NCBI RefSeq assembly: GCF_005281835.1
Contig: NZ_RZIS01000002.1
Span: forward strand, 372,001 to 436,000
DNA: 64,000 nt
From: Vibrio profundi
Lineage (GTDB): Bacteria; Pseudomonadota; Gammaproteobacteria; Enterobacterales; Vibrionaceae
Direction: 5' to 3'
Both the position numbers and the translations under genes were made by a program. This document shows positions 35,280-45,468 of the stretch, piece after piece. Position 1 is the first letter of the stretch, and every line of letters starts with the position of its first letter. Below the pieces are notes generated by a model, which saw only the letters and a program-made list of their open reading frames with translations, was not told where the DNA came from and did no database searches.

Positions 35280-35747
35280 ATGACGCCTGAGCAACAACAA
35301 TTTTTAGATGCGTATCTTGATACTTTGCCGCTAGAGAAACGCACATCCCCTCCTAAAGCCATTGCTGAATACTTTTGTGCAGATGAATACAACGCGAACG
35401 AGTGCGCAAGGCTGATTAATATCGGCAAAAAACGGGCGTCTTGCTCATTAAAATCAGCGTACGACATCGACCAAGAGCCATTACCTCAAGTTGGCCAATT
35501 AACCGTGGTGCTTAATTGGCAACAGCAACCAGTGTGTATCGTGCAGTTAACCGAAGTGTCACTTTGTCCTTTTAACCAAGTGACGCGTGAGTTTGCTGAA
35601 TCCGAAGGTGAGGGGGATGGCAGTTATGAGTGGTGGCATCAGGCTCATGTGAACTTTTTTACTAAGTATGCCAAAAGTATTGGCACCGTTTTTACAGAAA
35701 CCGATGAATTAGTATTAGAACGCTTCGAAAAAGTGTATCCCTTGTAA
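35280..35747 (+). CDS. ASCH-domain protein
   Basis: A 155-residue protein with an ASCH domain, a beta-barrel related to PUA. Signature stretches: GKKRASCSLKSAYD near the middle and EGEGDGSYEWWHQAHVNFF near the end. ASCH proteins are RNA-binding or amidohydrolases (some cleave N4-acetylcytidine). The Lys and Glu of the hydrolase group can be seen (KKRAS, EGDGSYEWW). Function here is inferred only at this level. Confidence 0.82.
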   Translation: MTPEQQQFLDAYLDTLPLEKRTSPPKAIAEYFCADEYNANECARLINIGKKRASCSLKSAYDIDQEPLPQVGQLTVVLNWQQQPVCIVQLTEVSLCPFNQVTREFAESEGEGDGSYEWWHQAHVNFFTKYAKSIGTVFTETDELVLERFEKVYPL

Positions 35748-35815
35748 TGATTAAGTTGTTGTTACACTGAGAAAAAAGGTGAGCGCCTTTAATTCGGATA
35801 ATTTAGAAAGGAATC

Positions 35816-36733
35816 ATGATGAGTGTGATGCAAGAACAAGAATTGATGTTGGAAGTCTTCCAAGTAAGCTCATTTACCAAAAATGGTAATGGTGGCAACT
35901 TGGCGGGTGTGGTGCTCAATGCTGATGATTTAACACCCAAGCAGAAACTCTCTATCGCTCAAGCGGTGGGTTACTCTGAGACGGCGTTTGTATCGAGCGA
36001 TGCTAATGCTGACTTTGAAGTGTCTTTCTACACCACAACTGAAGAAGTCGACTTTTGTGGTCATGCAACCTTGGCGGCGTTCTCAGTGCTACATCAACAA
36101 GGTCTCATCGCCAGTGGTCAGTACGTGCAACGCACTAAAGCGGGTTTGTTGCCTGTGAACGTGGGCGATGATGGCTTAGTGGTGATGGAGCAAACCTTGC
36201 CTGAAAAGCTCGGCGAGTTTGAATATCAAGAAATCGCTGAACTGCTCGACGTTGATGTTGAAGTGTTGAGCTCGACCCAACTGCCGATTGAGGTGATTTC
36301 GACGGGGTTAGCGGATTTACTTGTCGCGGTTCAATTTGGGATGCTGGATAGGATCACGCCGAACGATGCGAAAATAGCAGAATTTAGCCGTCGTCATCGT
36401 ATTGTTGGATTACACCTATTTGAGCTAAGTCCTCAAGAGGAGCTAACAGCCAATTGTCGTAATTTTGCTCCGGCGGTGGGGATCTCTGAAGAATCAGCAA
36501 CAGGCAGTGCAACCGGAGCGTTAGCCTGCTACTTAGTTCAAAAGAATGTGAAAGGTGTACAACTGGAGCAGACTCAGTGTGTGGATTACATATTTGAACA
36601 AGGCCGAGCGATGAGCTGTAGCTCGAAGTTGACGGCGTCGGTTGAAGTGTCTGATTCCCAGATATCCAAAGTCAAAGTGGGTGGCTACGCTAAGCAAATC
36701 GGTACGATGCAATACCAAATATCAGGCTTGTAA
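35816..36733 (+). CDS. PhzF-family isomerase
   Basis: A 305-residue PhzF-like protein with two repeated diaminopimelate-epimerase-type halves. The catalytic Glu is in VGYSETAFVS, followed by FCGHATLAA, and the second-half ring motif is GISEESATGSATGAL. Phenazine genes are absent, so this is one of the many PhzF homologues of unknown substrate, probably an isomerase or epimerase. The frame opens at ATG 35816; GGAATC lies ahead, and a second ATG at 35819 is possible. A terminator follows. Confidence 0.88.
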   Translation: MMSVMQEQELMLEVFQVSSFTKNGNGGNLAGVVLNADDLTPKQKLSIAQAVGYSETAFVSSDANADFEVSFYTTTEEVDFCGHATLAAFSVLHQQGLIASGQYVQRTKAGLLPVNVGDDGLVVMEQTLPEKLGEFEYQEIAELLDVDVEVLSSTQLPIEVISTGLADLLVAVQFGMLDRITPNDAKIAEFSRRHRIVGLHLFELSPQEELTANCRNFAPAVGISEESATGSATGALACYLVQKNVKGVQLEQTQCVDYIFEQGRAMSCSSKLTASVEVSDSQISKVKVGGYAKQIGTMQYQISGL

Positions 36734-36775
36734 ATTTGCTTCCATAGCTGGCATAAATCGCGCGTACTGAAACCG

Positions 36776-36820
36776 AAAAAGTTCCTGATTATCGAATGAT
36801 AAACAGGAGCTTTTTATTAG
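36776..36820. terminator. Terminator after the PhzF gene
   Basis: AAAAAGTTCCTG pairs with CAGGAGCTTTTT, and the inner ATTATC / GATAAA extends the stem. A T run follows. Confidence 0.7.
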
Positions 36821-36937
36821 GGGAAGTGTTAACGATGGGCTAGAGAAGCGGTTGAAAGCGCGAGTTAATAACATCAGTGTGATAATGCGTTCTGTACAAA
36901 CGCTCTCTACTAACCGTTCTTCGTTCACAGCCTAGAA

Positions 36938-38752
36938 CTAAGCCGTGTTTCTCATTGAATCGGCGTAACACTCGACTCGGTTTTTTCCAAGTAACTGAGC
37001 TTGGCGCAGCGCGAACTCAGCGTGCTCGACACTTCTTAGCTGTGAAGTGACGACTGAGGTAACCCCCGCACTAAACTGCACGATAACGGGCTTTTCTGCA
37101 TGCTCAATGACACAGTTTGCGAGTGAGGCTTTCAGCTGCTCGATCTGCTGTTGTGCATCCACCATATCGTTAGCTTTAAACAGCAATCCAAATTCTTTTC
37201 CCCCTGTTCTCGCTAAGCTAAGCCCAGAGGGTTTTGGGAAAGCTTGTCGAATGAAATCTGCGGTTTTCAAAATCATTTGGTCACCAGTCCGGCTTCCTAA
37301 GCTCGAGTTAATGAAGTCGAAGTTGTCGATCTCTATCAGCGCTAAAAAAGCGGTGTCTAGCTGTTGGCTGCTTTCGAGAGTCGTCATCAGGCTCGACTTA
37401 TTATCTAACTGAGTCATTACGTCTTTATTTTCAAGCTGATGATGAAGAAGTAAATTCGACAGTGCGACTTCGGTGTAATCTCGAATCATGCGCAATATGC
37501 TCTTGTAAGCGGGAAAGGTTGCTTTGACATAGATGAGTGCGATTAGAGAGTCTTGATCGAATAAGGGAATACAGTAATGTCGCCCGCTGATCTTTAGAAG
37601 CTTTGCTAGTGGGTCAACATAATGTCCATTCTTATAGCTCAATGAGCTTGGTGCAAAGGAACTCGCGAGCTTGTTATCAACGAACACCACCGTTCTATTG
37701 CCATGATAATCGAGCGTGTAATAACTCTGAGTACTTTCATCGAACAAGACAAATTGAACACCTTCATGAAAGATAAACTTATCAAAAATGGATTTGAGTT
37801 GGTGCTTAAAGCTGGCGAGGTCTTTGATTCGATTCAGGTCTGCCAAGCAAGTATTGAGTTGGTAGATCAAGTAGTTGATGACAACGGTGAGTACAAATAG
37901 CGACGCAATTACGACGGCCGTTAAGCTAAATTGATAGGATGAAGATAAAATATCTTGCCGGTCGGTGCCTGACACGAATACCCAGTTGAGCGTGTTATCA
38001 GCATTGAAGACCGACACTTTAAAGTGATCGCGATAGTAGTATTCGTACTGGCCAACAGTGATGCCACTGGTAACTAGCTCACTGATACCAGCATTGTAGC
38101 TGATGGAGTGATCGCCGATACGCTTAGGATCCGGGTGGAAAACGAGTTTGCCAGTGTTTCTATCAACGACAAACACATAGCCTTTTTCGAGGGTTTTTAG
38201 ATCTCGCAATCCTTGCGTCGTGTGGAGTAAATCGAATTCTATCCATATCTCTTGTTTAAAGCTTGGGTTGCTGTGTTTGACCGCAAAGACCCAACGCTGA
38301 TCTTGGTTCTTATAGACCGATGAAATGTAAAAACCTTGGTCGACAGAATCAAGAGGGTGCCACTGGGTATCATTAGAGTAAGCCGGCTCTAACGTAACTC
38401 CTTTAGTGGATGAATAGCGATTGCTTTCCTTGTTGAACACGATGACATCAGCGAAATTAGCGGTTCTTTTGAGAATCTTGTGGCTAAGTTCGGTGAATTT
38501 TTGAGATTCGTATGGTGAGTGGTCTGCGAGGTTGAGAGCGTTCTCAAGTAAGTAGATTTTGCCGAATGTGGCTTGAATGTTGGCGAGTATGAGAGAGTTT
38601 GCTGTCCTTATGTTTGATTGAGATTGGCGATAAGCCGCGCCTTCTACATTTTCCAATTGAACGATGGCTAAATAGATCATTGAGCCAGTAAGTAAGATTA
38701 AGTATGGCCGCAAAAGCCGTACAAGTGTTTTAGGTAAAGCCATGATATCCAA
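36938..38752 (-). CDS. Membrane GGDEF protein with Cache-like sensor and altered signature
   Basis: A 604-residue protein: N-terminal membrane helix (about 12-32), a periplasmic Cache-type sensor (about 35-270), a second membrane helix (about 276-298), a GAF-like middle (about 320-440) and a C-terminal GGDEF domain (about 440-600). The catalytic loop reads GGKEF instead of GG(D/E)EF; the Lys replaces an acidic residue, so activity is uncertain. It would otherwise make c-di-GMP from GTP. The first possible ATG is 38752 with a second at 38743. Monocistronic. Confidence 0.88.
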   Translation of the reverse strand: MDIMALPKTLVRLLRPYLILLTGSMIYLAIVQLENVEGAAYRQSQSNIRTANSLILANIQATFGKIYLLENALNLADHSPYESQKFTELSHKILKRTANFADVIVFNKESNRYSSTKGVTLEPAYSNDTQWHPLDSVDQGFYISSVYKNQDQRWVFAVKHSNPSFKQEIWIEFDLLHTTQGLRDLKTLEKGYVFVVDRNTGKLVFHPDPKRIGDHSISYNAGISELVTSGITVGQYEYYYRDHFKVSVFNADNTLNWVFVSGTDRQDILSSSYQFSLTAVVIASLFVLTVVINYLIYQLNTCLADLNRIKDLASFKHQLKSIFDKFIFHEGVQFVLFDESTQSYYTLDYHGNRTVVFVDNKLASSFAPSSLSYKNGHYVDPLAKLLKISGRHYCIPLFDQDSLIALIYVKATFPAYKSILRMIRDYTEVALSNLLLHHQLENKDVMTQLDNKSSLMTTLESSQQLDTAFLALIEIDNFDFINSSLGSRTGDQMILKTADFIRQAFPKPSGLSLARTGGKEFGLLFKANDMVDAQQQIEQLKASLANCVIEHAEKPVIVQFSAGVTSVVTSQLRSVEHAEFALRQAQLLGKNRVECYADSMRNTA

Positions 38753-38860
38753 AGACGTTGTTATATAGTTTTATTGCTTGTGAATAGTAAACAGTTTTCA
38801 CAAGCACATCAATGCAAATCATTCCATATAAATAATCGTAATTTGTGATATTTGTTAAAC

Positions 38861-38895
38861 AAAAAAGTCAGTCATAAAAATGACTGACTTTTATA
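38861..38895 (-). terminator. Terminator of glgX
   Basis: Stem AAAAGTCAGTCA / TGACTGACTTTT with a 6-base loop; T run on the minus strand, in the 23-57 bases after the glgX stop. Confidence 0.85.
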
Positions 38896-38917
38896 TAACT
38901 AAAGCGTAAACAAAGCG

Positions 38918-40879
38918 TTAGCTTTCTGGTTGGAAGTGTAAGATGGCCATCGAGGTTGGAGACAGTAATAACTCACCTTCAGCATGACCAGGCTTAACAT
39001 TACGTAAGTTGGTGTCGCATATCGTGACCCAGTTTTGTTTGCGGTCGTTAGGTAGTTTGAAGCGCGCTGGTGCATTGGTTTGGTTGATTAAATACAGCAT
39101 TTCACAGCCAGCTTGGTCAATACCCAAGTGAAGCGCTACTGAACTTAAGCGGTTCCAATCATCATGTTCCATCAAGGTGCCGTCGATACGACGCCAATGG
39201 ATTCGGTTCAAATTACGGCGCTCGCCACTGAACGCTTGAATAAATGGCACCATGTAGGTCTGACGAGCTTCGACCATTTCAGACAGCCATTCTTTGAAGT
39301 ATTTTTTGCGTTCGGTCATTTCCCAATTTAGCCAGCTGGTATCGCTGTCTTGGCAATAGGCGTTGTTATTACCTTTTTGGCTATGGGACAACACATCCGC
39401 GGTTAAAATATGCGGAATACCAAAAGCAAATAACAGGCTCGCCATAAAGTTGCGCTTCTGTTTTTCACGCGTCGCGACGATCAACAGGTTTTCGGTTTCG
39501 CCTTCAACACCGTAATTGTCTGAGCGGTTGTCACCGTGGCCATCGCGGTTATTTTCACCGTTTTCTTCATTATGTTTGTGCTTGTAAGACACCAGATCTT
39601 GCATCGTGAAGCCATCATGATAAGTGATGTAGTTAACGGTCAGTTTATACGGCCAATGTGCAGCGCTGTATATGTCTCGTGAACCCATTAAGCGGGTTGC
39701 GAATTCCTTTAAATAGCCATGATCGCCACGCCAGAAGCTGCGTGTGATGTCGCGTAATTTATCATTACACTCATTCCAGCCCAGTGGAAAGTTACCAACT
39801 TGATAACCATTAGGGCCAATGTCCCAAGGCTCCGCAATAAGTTTGGTTTCTCTTAATACTGGATCTTGCGCGACGGCTTTAAAGAACGCGGCTTCTGGAT
39901 TGTAGTCGTCACCTTGACGGCCTAGTGTCGCCGCGAGATCGAATCGGAACCCATCGACTTTGAATTCACTTACCCAGTAACGCAGAGTATCCATGACTAA
40001 ATTGAGCGCGGGCTGGTAAGTGAGATCAACGGTATTTCCGCAGCCAGTAAAGTTGGCAAAATGGCAACCGTGCTTGATGTAGAAACGTTGGTCGAGTGCT
40101 TTAAGGTTAAATACATGGCCACCTTCTCCGCCTTCCGCGGTATGGTTGTACACCACATCTAAAATGACTTCGATACCATGTCGGTGAAGCTCTCGAATCG
40201 TCGTTTTTAGCTCGGTAACCGCATCGTGTTCAGCGTATCTTGGGTCGGGTACCATAAATAGATAGGGGTTGTAGCCCCAGTAGTTAACCATGTCCATATC
40301 AAGCAGATGTGGCTCATGCATACACGCGGCAACAGGCAACAATTGCAATGAGTTGATATTCTGCTGTTTGTAAAAAGCGAGCATTTCAGGGCTCGCGAGT
40401 CCAAGGTAACGGCCTTGAATATGCTTCTCGATTTCGGGGTGAAGCTGTGAGATCCCTTTAACGTGTGTCTCGAACAGTACGGTTTCTTCACGGCTGATGT
40501 TAGGTGCTTCCACTCCTTGCCAATCGAATGCGTCTTCTGTTACCACACACTTTGCCATCGCAAAGCTTTTTTCATTGGTATAAGGCGTGGAGTAGTGCAG
40601 AGGTTTATCAATGGCTTTCGCGTAAGGGTCGGAAATTAATATTGGGCCATCGTCCATTTCTACGATGTATCCGTATTTTTGACCTGCTTTTATTCCGGGT
40701 AAGAAAGTGTGTTTGATTCCCGCGTATTCCCCTTCGAGCCGAAAGGTTTCAAATTCATCTTGCTCATTAAATAGTGCGAGTGAAATAGATTTACATTCAG
40801 GCGCATAGATAGAGAAGTTGCAGCCAGCACTACAGGGTGTGGCTCCTAACGGATAAGGACGTGAAAGCGGTTTAGTCAT
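38918..40879 (-). CDS. glgX: Glycogen debranching enzyme (isoamylase type)
   Basis: A 653-residue GH13 enzyme that hydrolyses alpha-1,6 branches of limit dextrin. Order: N-terminal CBM48 (about 1-110), catalytic barrel (about 150-540) and C-terminal beta domain. The four GH13 regions can be seen, for example DVVYNHTAEGG, GFRFDLAATLG (nucleophile Asp), KLIAEPWDIG (acid Glu) and ITYHDGFTMQD. The absence of glgA, glgB and glgC nearby and its position divergent from lamB suggest it belongs to maltodextrin or glycogen use rather than a glycogen operon. Its promoter shares a region with MalT-like boxes. Confidence 0.93.
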   Translation of the reverse strand: MTKPLSRPYPLGATPCSAGCNFSIYAPECKSISLALFNEQDEFETFRLEGEYAGIKHTFLPGIKAGQKYGYIVEMDDGPILISDPYAKAIDKPLHYSTPYTNEKSFAMAKCVVTEDAFDWQGVEAPNISREETVLFETHVKGISQLHPEIEKHIQGRYLGLASPEMLAFYKQQNINSLQLLPVAACMHEPHLLDMDMVNYWGYNPYLFMVPDPRYAEHDAVTELKTTIRELHRHGIEVILDVVYNHTAEGGEGGHVFNLKALDQRFYIKHGCHFANFTGCGNTVDLTYQPALNLVMDTLRYWVSEFKVDGFRFDLAATLGRQGDDYNPEAAFFKAVAQDPVLRETKLIAEPWDIGPNGYQVGNFPLGWNECNDKLRDITRSFWRGDHGYLKEFATRLMGSRDIYSAAHWPYKLTVNYITYHDGFTMQDLVSYKHKHNEENGENNRDGHGDNRSDNYGVEGETENLLIVATREKQKRNFMASLLFAFGIPHILTADVLSHSQKGNNNAYCQDSDTSWLNWEMTERKKYFKEWLSEMVEARQTYMVPFIQAFSGERRNLNRIHWRRIDGTLMEHDDWNRLSSVALHLGIDQAGCEMLYLINQTNAPARFKLPNDRKQNWVTICDTNLRNVKPGHAEGELLLSPTSMAILHFQPES

Positions 40880-41321
40880 TGATTAATTTCTTGTTCTTTT
40901 TTACAACGCGAATGAAGTATTAGTAAAAAGCTTTGTCAGTTTAAGGTCAAGCGCCTTGTCAGATAAAAGTTATCTGTAATTAAATTACTTTTTTATGGTT
41001 AAGAATGGTCAAAATTTGACTTATATAACACTTTGCAGTCATAAACCCGATCTATCTATCAGCTACTCCCCCCTATTTAGGTGATCAGTCTCAATTAAAC
41101 GCTATTCTGTTTATTTTCTACTCCTCTCTCATCCCCCCTAAATATATTCGAGGTGGAGGAAGTCAGCTTTGTCATCCTTTCTTAATATTTCCACAGTTGA
41201 AACATCAGGGGTTGCACCCGTTTTACTTCTTCTTTCAGAGCGACATGCTTGTTTACTGCCTTTACAAAATTGTGAGCAAAGAAAGATACAGAATAATAAA
41301 TAGTCCTTAATGGAGTTAAGA
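40880..41321. promoter_or_regulatory. glgX-lamB divergent control region
   Basis: Contains MalT-like boxes: GGGGGGAGTAG (minus, 41063-41073), GGGGATGAGA (minus, 41127-41136, 9 of 10 of consensus GGGGA(T/G)GAGG) and GAGGTGGAGG (plus, 41150-41159, weaker). A CRP-like half-site pair, GGTGA-N6-TCAAT, is at about 41080-41095. Other AT-rich DNA has no gene. Confidence 0.55.
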
Positions 41322-42599
41322 ATGAAAAAAGTAAGTATTATCGCTGCCGCAGTGGCGACTACATTGGCTGCTGGATCTGCATTCGCTGTCGATTTTAATG
41401 GCTACATGCGTGCTGGTACTGGCATCAGTGGAAGTGGTTCAAGCGATATATCGGTAAATAAGAATGGTATTGGTCGTCTTGGTAATGAGAATGACAACTA
41501 CTCTGAATTTGGCTTTTCTGAAGAACTAAAAACGGGTGAGCAAACTTGGCGTATTGAATCAATGATTGCGTCTGGTGCAGATGGCAAGAATGGTTGGGAA
41601 GACGCTGACTTCAACGTCGCTCAGTTTGCAGTGAAAGCAAAAGGTGTAATCGCAGCAGATAAAGAAGCAACATTATGGGCTGGTAAAACTTACTACCAAC
41701 GTAAAGATATCCATATTACCGATTTCTATTTCCTAAATACTTCTGGTACTGGTGGTGGTATTGAAAACCTATCTATCGGTGATCAAAAGCTTTCTATCGC
41801 TTTGATTCAAGACAATGGCTCTCAAAATTCTGATGAAGATGAATACGGCTGGAAGCCTGGTGCAAACCCAGGTGATACTCCAACTTGGGAAGTAATTGGT
41901 AAAAAATCTGAAGAAGTAACAGGCTATATTGCTGATGTTCGCTTGGCTAATATCGGGCTTTGGAAAGATGCATCACTTGAGGTTGCATTAGCGTATAACT
42001 TCGCGATGGCTGGTGATAATCAAACTGTTAAAGGTGATGATGGTGTTCTAGCGACAGGTATTCTACATCAAGGTACTAGCAACGGTTTCCACCAAACTGT
42101 ACTGCAATACGGTACCGCAGGTTACGGTGTTCAAGCGGCTAACTTCTGGGGCGCAGGCTCTTACTATGACCGTTCAGGCGATCAAAATGATGCGACGGGC
42201 TACCGTTTGATTAACTGGGGTGTAATGAACCTTGGTAAATCTTGGGAAATGGGTCACCAAGTTGCGTACCTAGCAGGTACTGATATTGGCGCTAACAAAC
42301 TGGATATTGATCAGTACTCTGTAGTGGCTCGTCCTATGTACAAGTGGAACGATACAATGCGTACTATCTTCGAAGCTGGCTATAACGCAGGTGAAAAAAT
42401 CAACGAATCTACTGTTGAAGACTTCGGTAATGCTAAATTCACAGTTGCACAAGCCTGGGCTATGGGTGATAGCTTCTGGGCTCGCCCTGAAATCCGCGTT
42501 TACGGTTCTTACATCCTTGATACTGAAAATGACGATGCATTCGGTACAAATGAAGACACTGAATACGTGATGGGTGTTCAAGTTGAAGCTTGGTGGTAA
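41322..42599 (+). CDS. lamB: Maltoporin (LamB family)
   Basis: A 425-residue outer-membrane beta-barrel with a cleaved signal peptide (KKVSIIAAAVATTLAAGSAFA). The mature protein starts VDFNGYMRAGTGIS, a typical LamB N-terminus, and ends with the aromatic pattern of porins (MGVQVEAWW). It passes maltodextrins into the periplasm as a trimer. ATG 41322 has GGAG 13 bases before; the frame begins 12 bases earlier. An intercistronic hairpin separates it from malM, which is read in the same direction. Confidence 0.92.
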   Translation: MKKVSIIAAAVATTLAAGSAFAVDFNGYMRAGTGISGSGSSDISVNKNGIGRLGNENDNYSEFGFSEELKTGEQTWRIESMIASGADGKNGWEDADFNVAQFAVKAKGVIAADKEATLWAGKTYYQRKDIHITDFYFLNTSGTGGGIENLSIGDQKLSIALIQDNGSQNSDEDEYGWKPGANPGDTPTWEVIGKKSEEVTGYIADVRLANIGLWKDASLEVALAYNFAMAGDNQTVKGDDGVLATGILHQGTSNGFHQTVLQYGTAGYGVQAANFWGAGSYYDRSGDQNDATGYRLINWGVMNLGKSWEMGHQVAYLAGTDIGANKLDIDQYSVVARPMYKWNDTMRTIFEAGYNAGEKINESTVEDFGNAKFTVAQAWAMGDSFWARPEIRVYGSYILDTENDDAFGTNEDTEYVMGVQVEAWW

Positions 42600-42645
42600 T
42601 TAGAATCAGACAAATTACTGTCCTATTTGTCTTAATCTAATTGCG

Positions 42646-42674
42646 ATAGCCGGCGCAAGTCGGCTATTTTTTTA
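42646..42674 (+). terminator. Hairpin between lamB and malM
   Basis: ATAGCCG / CGGCTAT stem with an 8-base loop and a T run. As a partial terminator it would let malM be made at a lower level than lamB. Confidence 0.75.
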
Positions 42675-42719
42675 AGCGCTCTCGTGAGTTTTTAAAAAAA
42701 TAATAAAAGGGAACGAACT

Positions 42720-43565
42720 ATGTATTTTCGTGCTTTACTTCTAAGTGGTTGTATTGCTTTGGCTGGTTGCCAATCAGCTCAAATAATCGAGCAACAGCCT
42801 AGCGTAACTTTGGCTCCTGCTGAACATATTAACGAACTGTCTGTAATTGAAGCTGGCTTACCTAGTACTTCTAAAGTCTCGATTTCTGACACGACACAGA
42901 TTCTAAGAAATGATTTTATTGATAGCCCAGTAGCGGTATTTTCTATCCCAGCAAATAGAGGGCAGCTGTCACTCAAAATCACGAGTGATATTAAAGATAC
43001 CGTTTTTGTTCCATACGCCGCTATTTATGATGAGTCTGGGAAGGTTTTAGAGACCTACGGTGAAGAATCCTTTTCGTATTACAAGCCAAAACTTCACTTA
43101 GGAAACCGTTTGGTAGCGGACGTTGATTTCTACCCACCTACATCAAAAGACAAAGTGTATGTGGTTGTTTATACGAAAAAGGAAGTGCTTGATGGTGTGA
43201 CGGAAGTTGCTCACCCTGCTCGTTTAGATGCAGAAGGCAGAGGTAACTATATGCCAGAAATAAAGGACATTCCGGTTCCCCACTCATTGCAGGGCTCGGT
43301 TGAGTTGGAGGTGTCTGGCCCGAGATTCAGTTTGTTTAACTCAGCAAGCTCCTCTTCAGAAAATGTGGGTGTACATAGCCCAGAAATGGCGGCAAAAGTG
43401 ACAACAACCGCACGCCCTGAAACTCAAGCTTATTTTCTGACGGAAATAGATAAAGCCGTCGCCGAAAAAGACATCCCTAAAGCGCTAAGCCTTTTGGATG
43501 AAGCGAAAGCGCTTAACATCGAAGGTGCTCAAAAAGCATTCGTTGATGCGGTCGAAAAGTATTAA
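42720..43565 (+). CDS. malM: Maltose-regulon periplasmic lipoprotein
   Basis: A 281-residue protein with a lipoprotein signal peptide (MYFRALLLSGCIALAGC, lipobox Cys17). The body matches MalM, a periplasmic protein of the E. coli malK-lamB-malM operon whose role is unknown. It follows lamB directly, preserving that gene order. The C-terminal helical segment (about 235-281) is less conserved. AAGGGAACG lies before the ATG. Confidence 0.9.
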   Translation: MYFRALLLSGCIALAGCQSAQIIEQQPSVTLAPAEHINELSVIEAGLPSTSKVSISDTTQILRNDFIDSPVAVFSIPANRGQLSLKITSDIKDTVFVPYAAIYDESGKVLETYGEESFSYYKPKLHLGNRLVADVDFYPPTSKDKVYVVVYTKKEVLDGVTEVAHPARLDAEGRGNYMPEIKDIPVPHSLQGSVELEVSGPRFSLFNSASSSSENVGVHSPEMAAKVTTTARPETQAYFLTEIDKAVAEKDIPKALSLLDEAKALNIEGAQKAFVDAVEKY

Positions 43566-43582
43566 CGAATAAACTTCTGTCC

Positions 43583-43620
43583 ATCAGCCTTACTGATAGC
43601 CACGCTAAAGTAAGGCTGAT
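43583..43620 (+). terminator. Possible terminator after malM
   Basis: Stem ATCAGCCTTAC / GTAAGGCTGAT with a 16-base loop; only a short T stretch, so moderate support. Confidence 0.5.
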
Positions 43621-43781
43621 TATTACCCTAATCAGGTAACTTTCCCTTTAATTATCCTTCCCCTATTTAGTTCATAAAAACCATAAAGAGTATTAAGAGT
43701 TCATTAATATCTTGATAAGTATCGCTATTATTCTTGGCCTAACACTGAATATAGTAACGATACTTTTAAGGATGAATGTAC

Positions 43782-45428
43782 ATGTTTGCTAATAAGTTTA
43801 CGCTACAGTCACGTCTGATTTTTGCTGTGTTATTACCTTGCCTAGCCTTATTGATTGTTGGAATCGCAAGTATAAACAGCATGTCTAATATCCATCACCA
43901 GTCTAAACAACTCTATTTAAATTCTTCGGCTCCAATGCGCTCAATGGCGGAAGTGGCGTCTCGTATTCCACGTATGCGAGTTGGGATCGACATGATGTTA
44001 TTGCAAGAAACTTCTTTAAGAGACAAGAAAGGGGTACTCACTCGCGTAAAAGAAACCAGAACAGAAGACATTCCTGAAATGCGTCAGGCGATTGTCCATG
44101 CCGTTGAAGCGCAGGCCAATCCTCAGCAACGCAAGGAAGTGGAAAAGCTGCTTGCTGAATTCGAGACCATGGTGGCAGATGAACTCACTCCAATGCTGGT
44201 GGCCTTTGAAACGGGGGACTTGAATACCGCACGTGAGATATATCGTGATCACTACGCGAAAACCTATGGGGTATTGCGTAAACAGGCTAACGCTATTTTA
44301 GATTCGTTACTTGAACAAGCGAAACAAAAGCACGCTGTGAGTGAACAAAGCTACCAAAGCGGTGAGTCTATGATGATGGCAATCGTTGGATTGAGCTTGC
44401 TGATTTCATTTGTGACGTCTGTGGTGATTGTTGTGAGCTTGAAACGCAGAGTTTCTTACTTGCAAACTTCGATCGCAAATGCAGCAACGAGTATGGCCTT
44501 AGATACACGTTTGGAGCTGGCTGGTAACGATGAACTGAGCGCCATTGGCGATAGCTTTAATGTGTTCATTAATAAGGTGCATGGCTCTATCAAAGAGGTA
44601 GCCTCAAGCTCACGTGAACTATCCTCTACCGCTAACCAAGTCGCCGAGCAAGCATTGTTAACTCAAGATAATTGCACTTCTCAGCGTGACCGAACCGTTC
44701 AAGTGGCGACCGCTATTCATCAGCTAGGTGCAACTATTGGAGAAATCGCAGGCAATGCGACTCAAGCAGCCGACGTTGCGAAACAGGCAACACAACAAGC
44801 AGAAAGCGGTGGTCAGGTGGTAAATAGTGCTCGTGAACAGATTTCTGGGCTAACTCAAGAATTAGACCAAGCGACAGACGTTGTCGGCACATTGGCGCAC
44901 CAAGTCGACGATATTAGCTCGATCTTAGATACGATTCGCAGCATATCGGAACAAACTAATCTTTTGGCACTTAACGCTGCTATAGAAGCCGCTCGTGCCG
45001 GTGAGCAGGGCAGAGGCTTTGCTGTGGTGGCCGACGAAGTGCGTAATTTAGCGAGTCGCTCAGCGGGCTCGACCGAAGAAATCCAAGGGGTGATCAACCG
45101 CTTACAAGAAGAATCGAGTCGAGCAGTATCCGCTATGTCACAAGGCCGTGAACAAAGCTTATTGGTCGTTGAGCAAGCCGACAATGCCAACACATCGCTA
45201 GAGCAGATCACTTTGCACATCGACCATATCAGCGATCAAAATACTCAGGTTGCGACTGCAACAGAGGAACAATCGAGCGTGGTGAGTGAATTGAACCGTA
45301 ACGTTGAAGATATTAACCAGCTAACGGTGGAAACCGCCGAAGTTGCGGATCGCTTAACAAGTAGCAGTACGCATTTGAAAAAGCTGTCGATTCAAATGGA
45401 TAAATTAGTGAGTAACTTTAAGCTTTAG
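43782..45428 (+). CDS. Methyl-accepting chemotaxis protein
   Basis: A 548-residue chemoreceptor with a membrane helix (about 11-32), a four-helix-bundle-type periplasmic sensor (about 33-180), a second membrane helix (about 190-212), HAMP (about 213-265) and a signalling hairpin with tip [25 protein letters not shown] lies 9 bases before ATG 43782; an ATG at 43776 is too close to it. The ligand is unknown. It follows malM by about 215 bases and has a strong terminator. Confidence 0.93.
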   Translation: MFANKFTLQSRLIFAVLLPCLALLIVGIASINSMSNIHHQSKQLYLNSSAPMRSMAEVASRIPRMRVGIDMMLLQETSLRDKKGVLTRVKETRTEDIPEMRQAIVHAVEAQANPQQRKEVEKLLAEFETMVADELTPMLVAFETGDLNTAREIYRDHYAKTYGVLRKQANAILDSLLEQAKQKHAVSEQSYQSGESMMMAIVGLSLLISFVTSVVIVVSLKRRVSYLQTSIANAATSMALDTRLELAGNDELSAIGDSFNVFINKVHGSIKEVASSSRELSSTANQVAEQALLTQDNCTSQRDRTVQVATAIHQLGATIGEIAGNATQAADVAKQATQQAESGGQVVNSAREQISGLTQELDQATDVVGTLAHQVDDISSILDTIRSISEQTNLLALNAAIEAARAGEQGRGFAVVADEVRNLASRSAGSTEEIQGVINRLQEESSRAVSAMSQGREQSLLVVEQADNANTSLEQITLHIDHISDQNTQVATATEEQSSVVSELNRNVEDINQLTVETAEVADRLTSSSTHLKKLSIQMDKLVSNFKL

Positions 45429-45434
45429 TGGCAC

Positions 45435-45466
45435 AAAAAAGAGCGCCGTTGTGCGCTCTTTTTTGT
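45435..45466. terminator. Terminator after the chemoreceptor
   Basis: AAAAAAGAGCGC / GCGCTCTTTTTT stem with a 6-base loop; it also serves the convergent gene at 45469. Confidence 0.92.
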
Positions 45467-45468
45467 TC

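Noticed and set aside
36722..36928. 68-codon minus-strand frame after the PhzF gene
   Set aside because: It overlaps a terminator hairpin and has no ribosome site or domain.
38753..38860. AT-rich stretch before the GGDEF gene as a replication or partition element
   Set aside because: No iterons or DnaA boxes; simply the promoter region.
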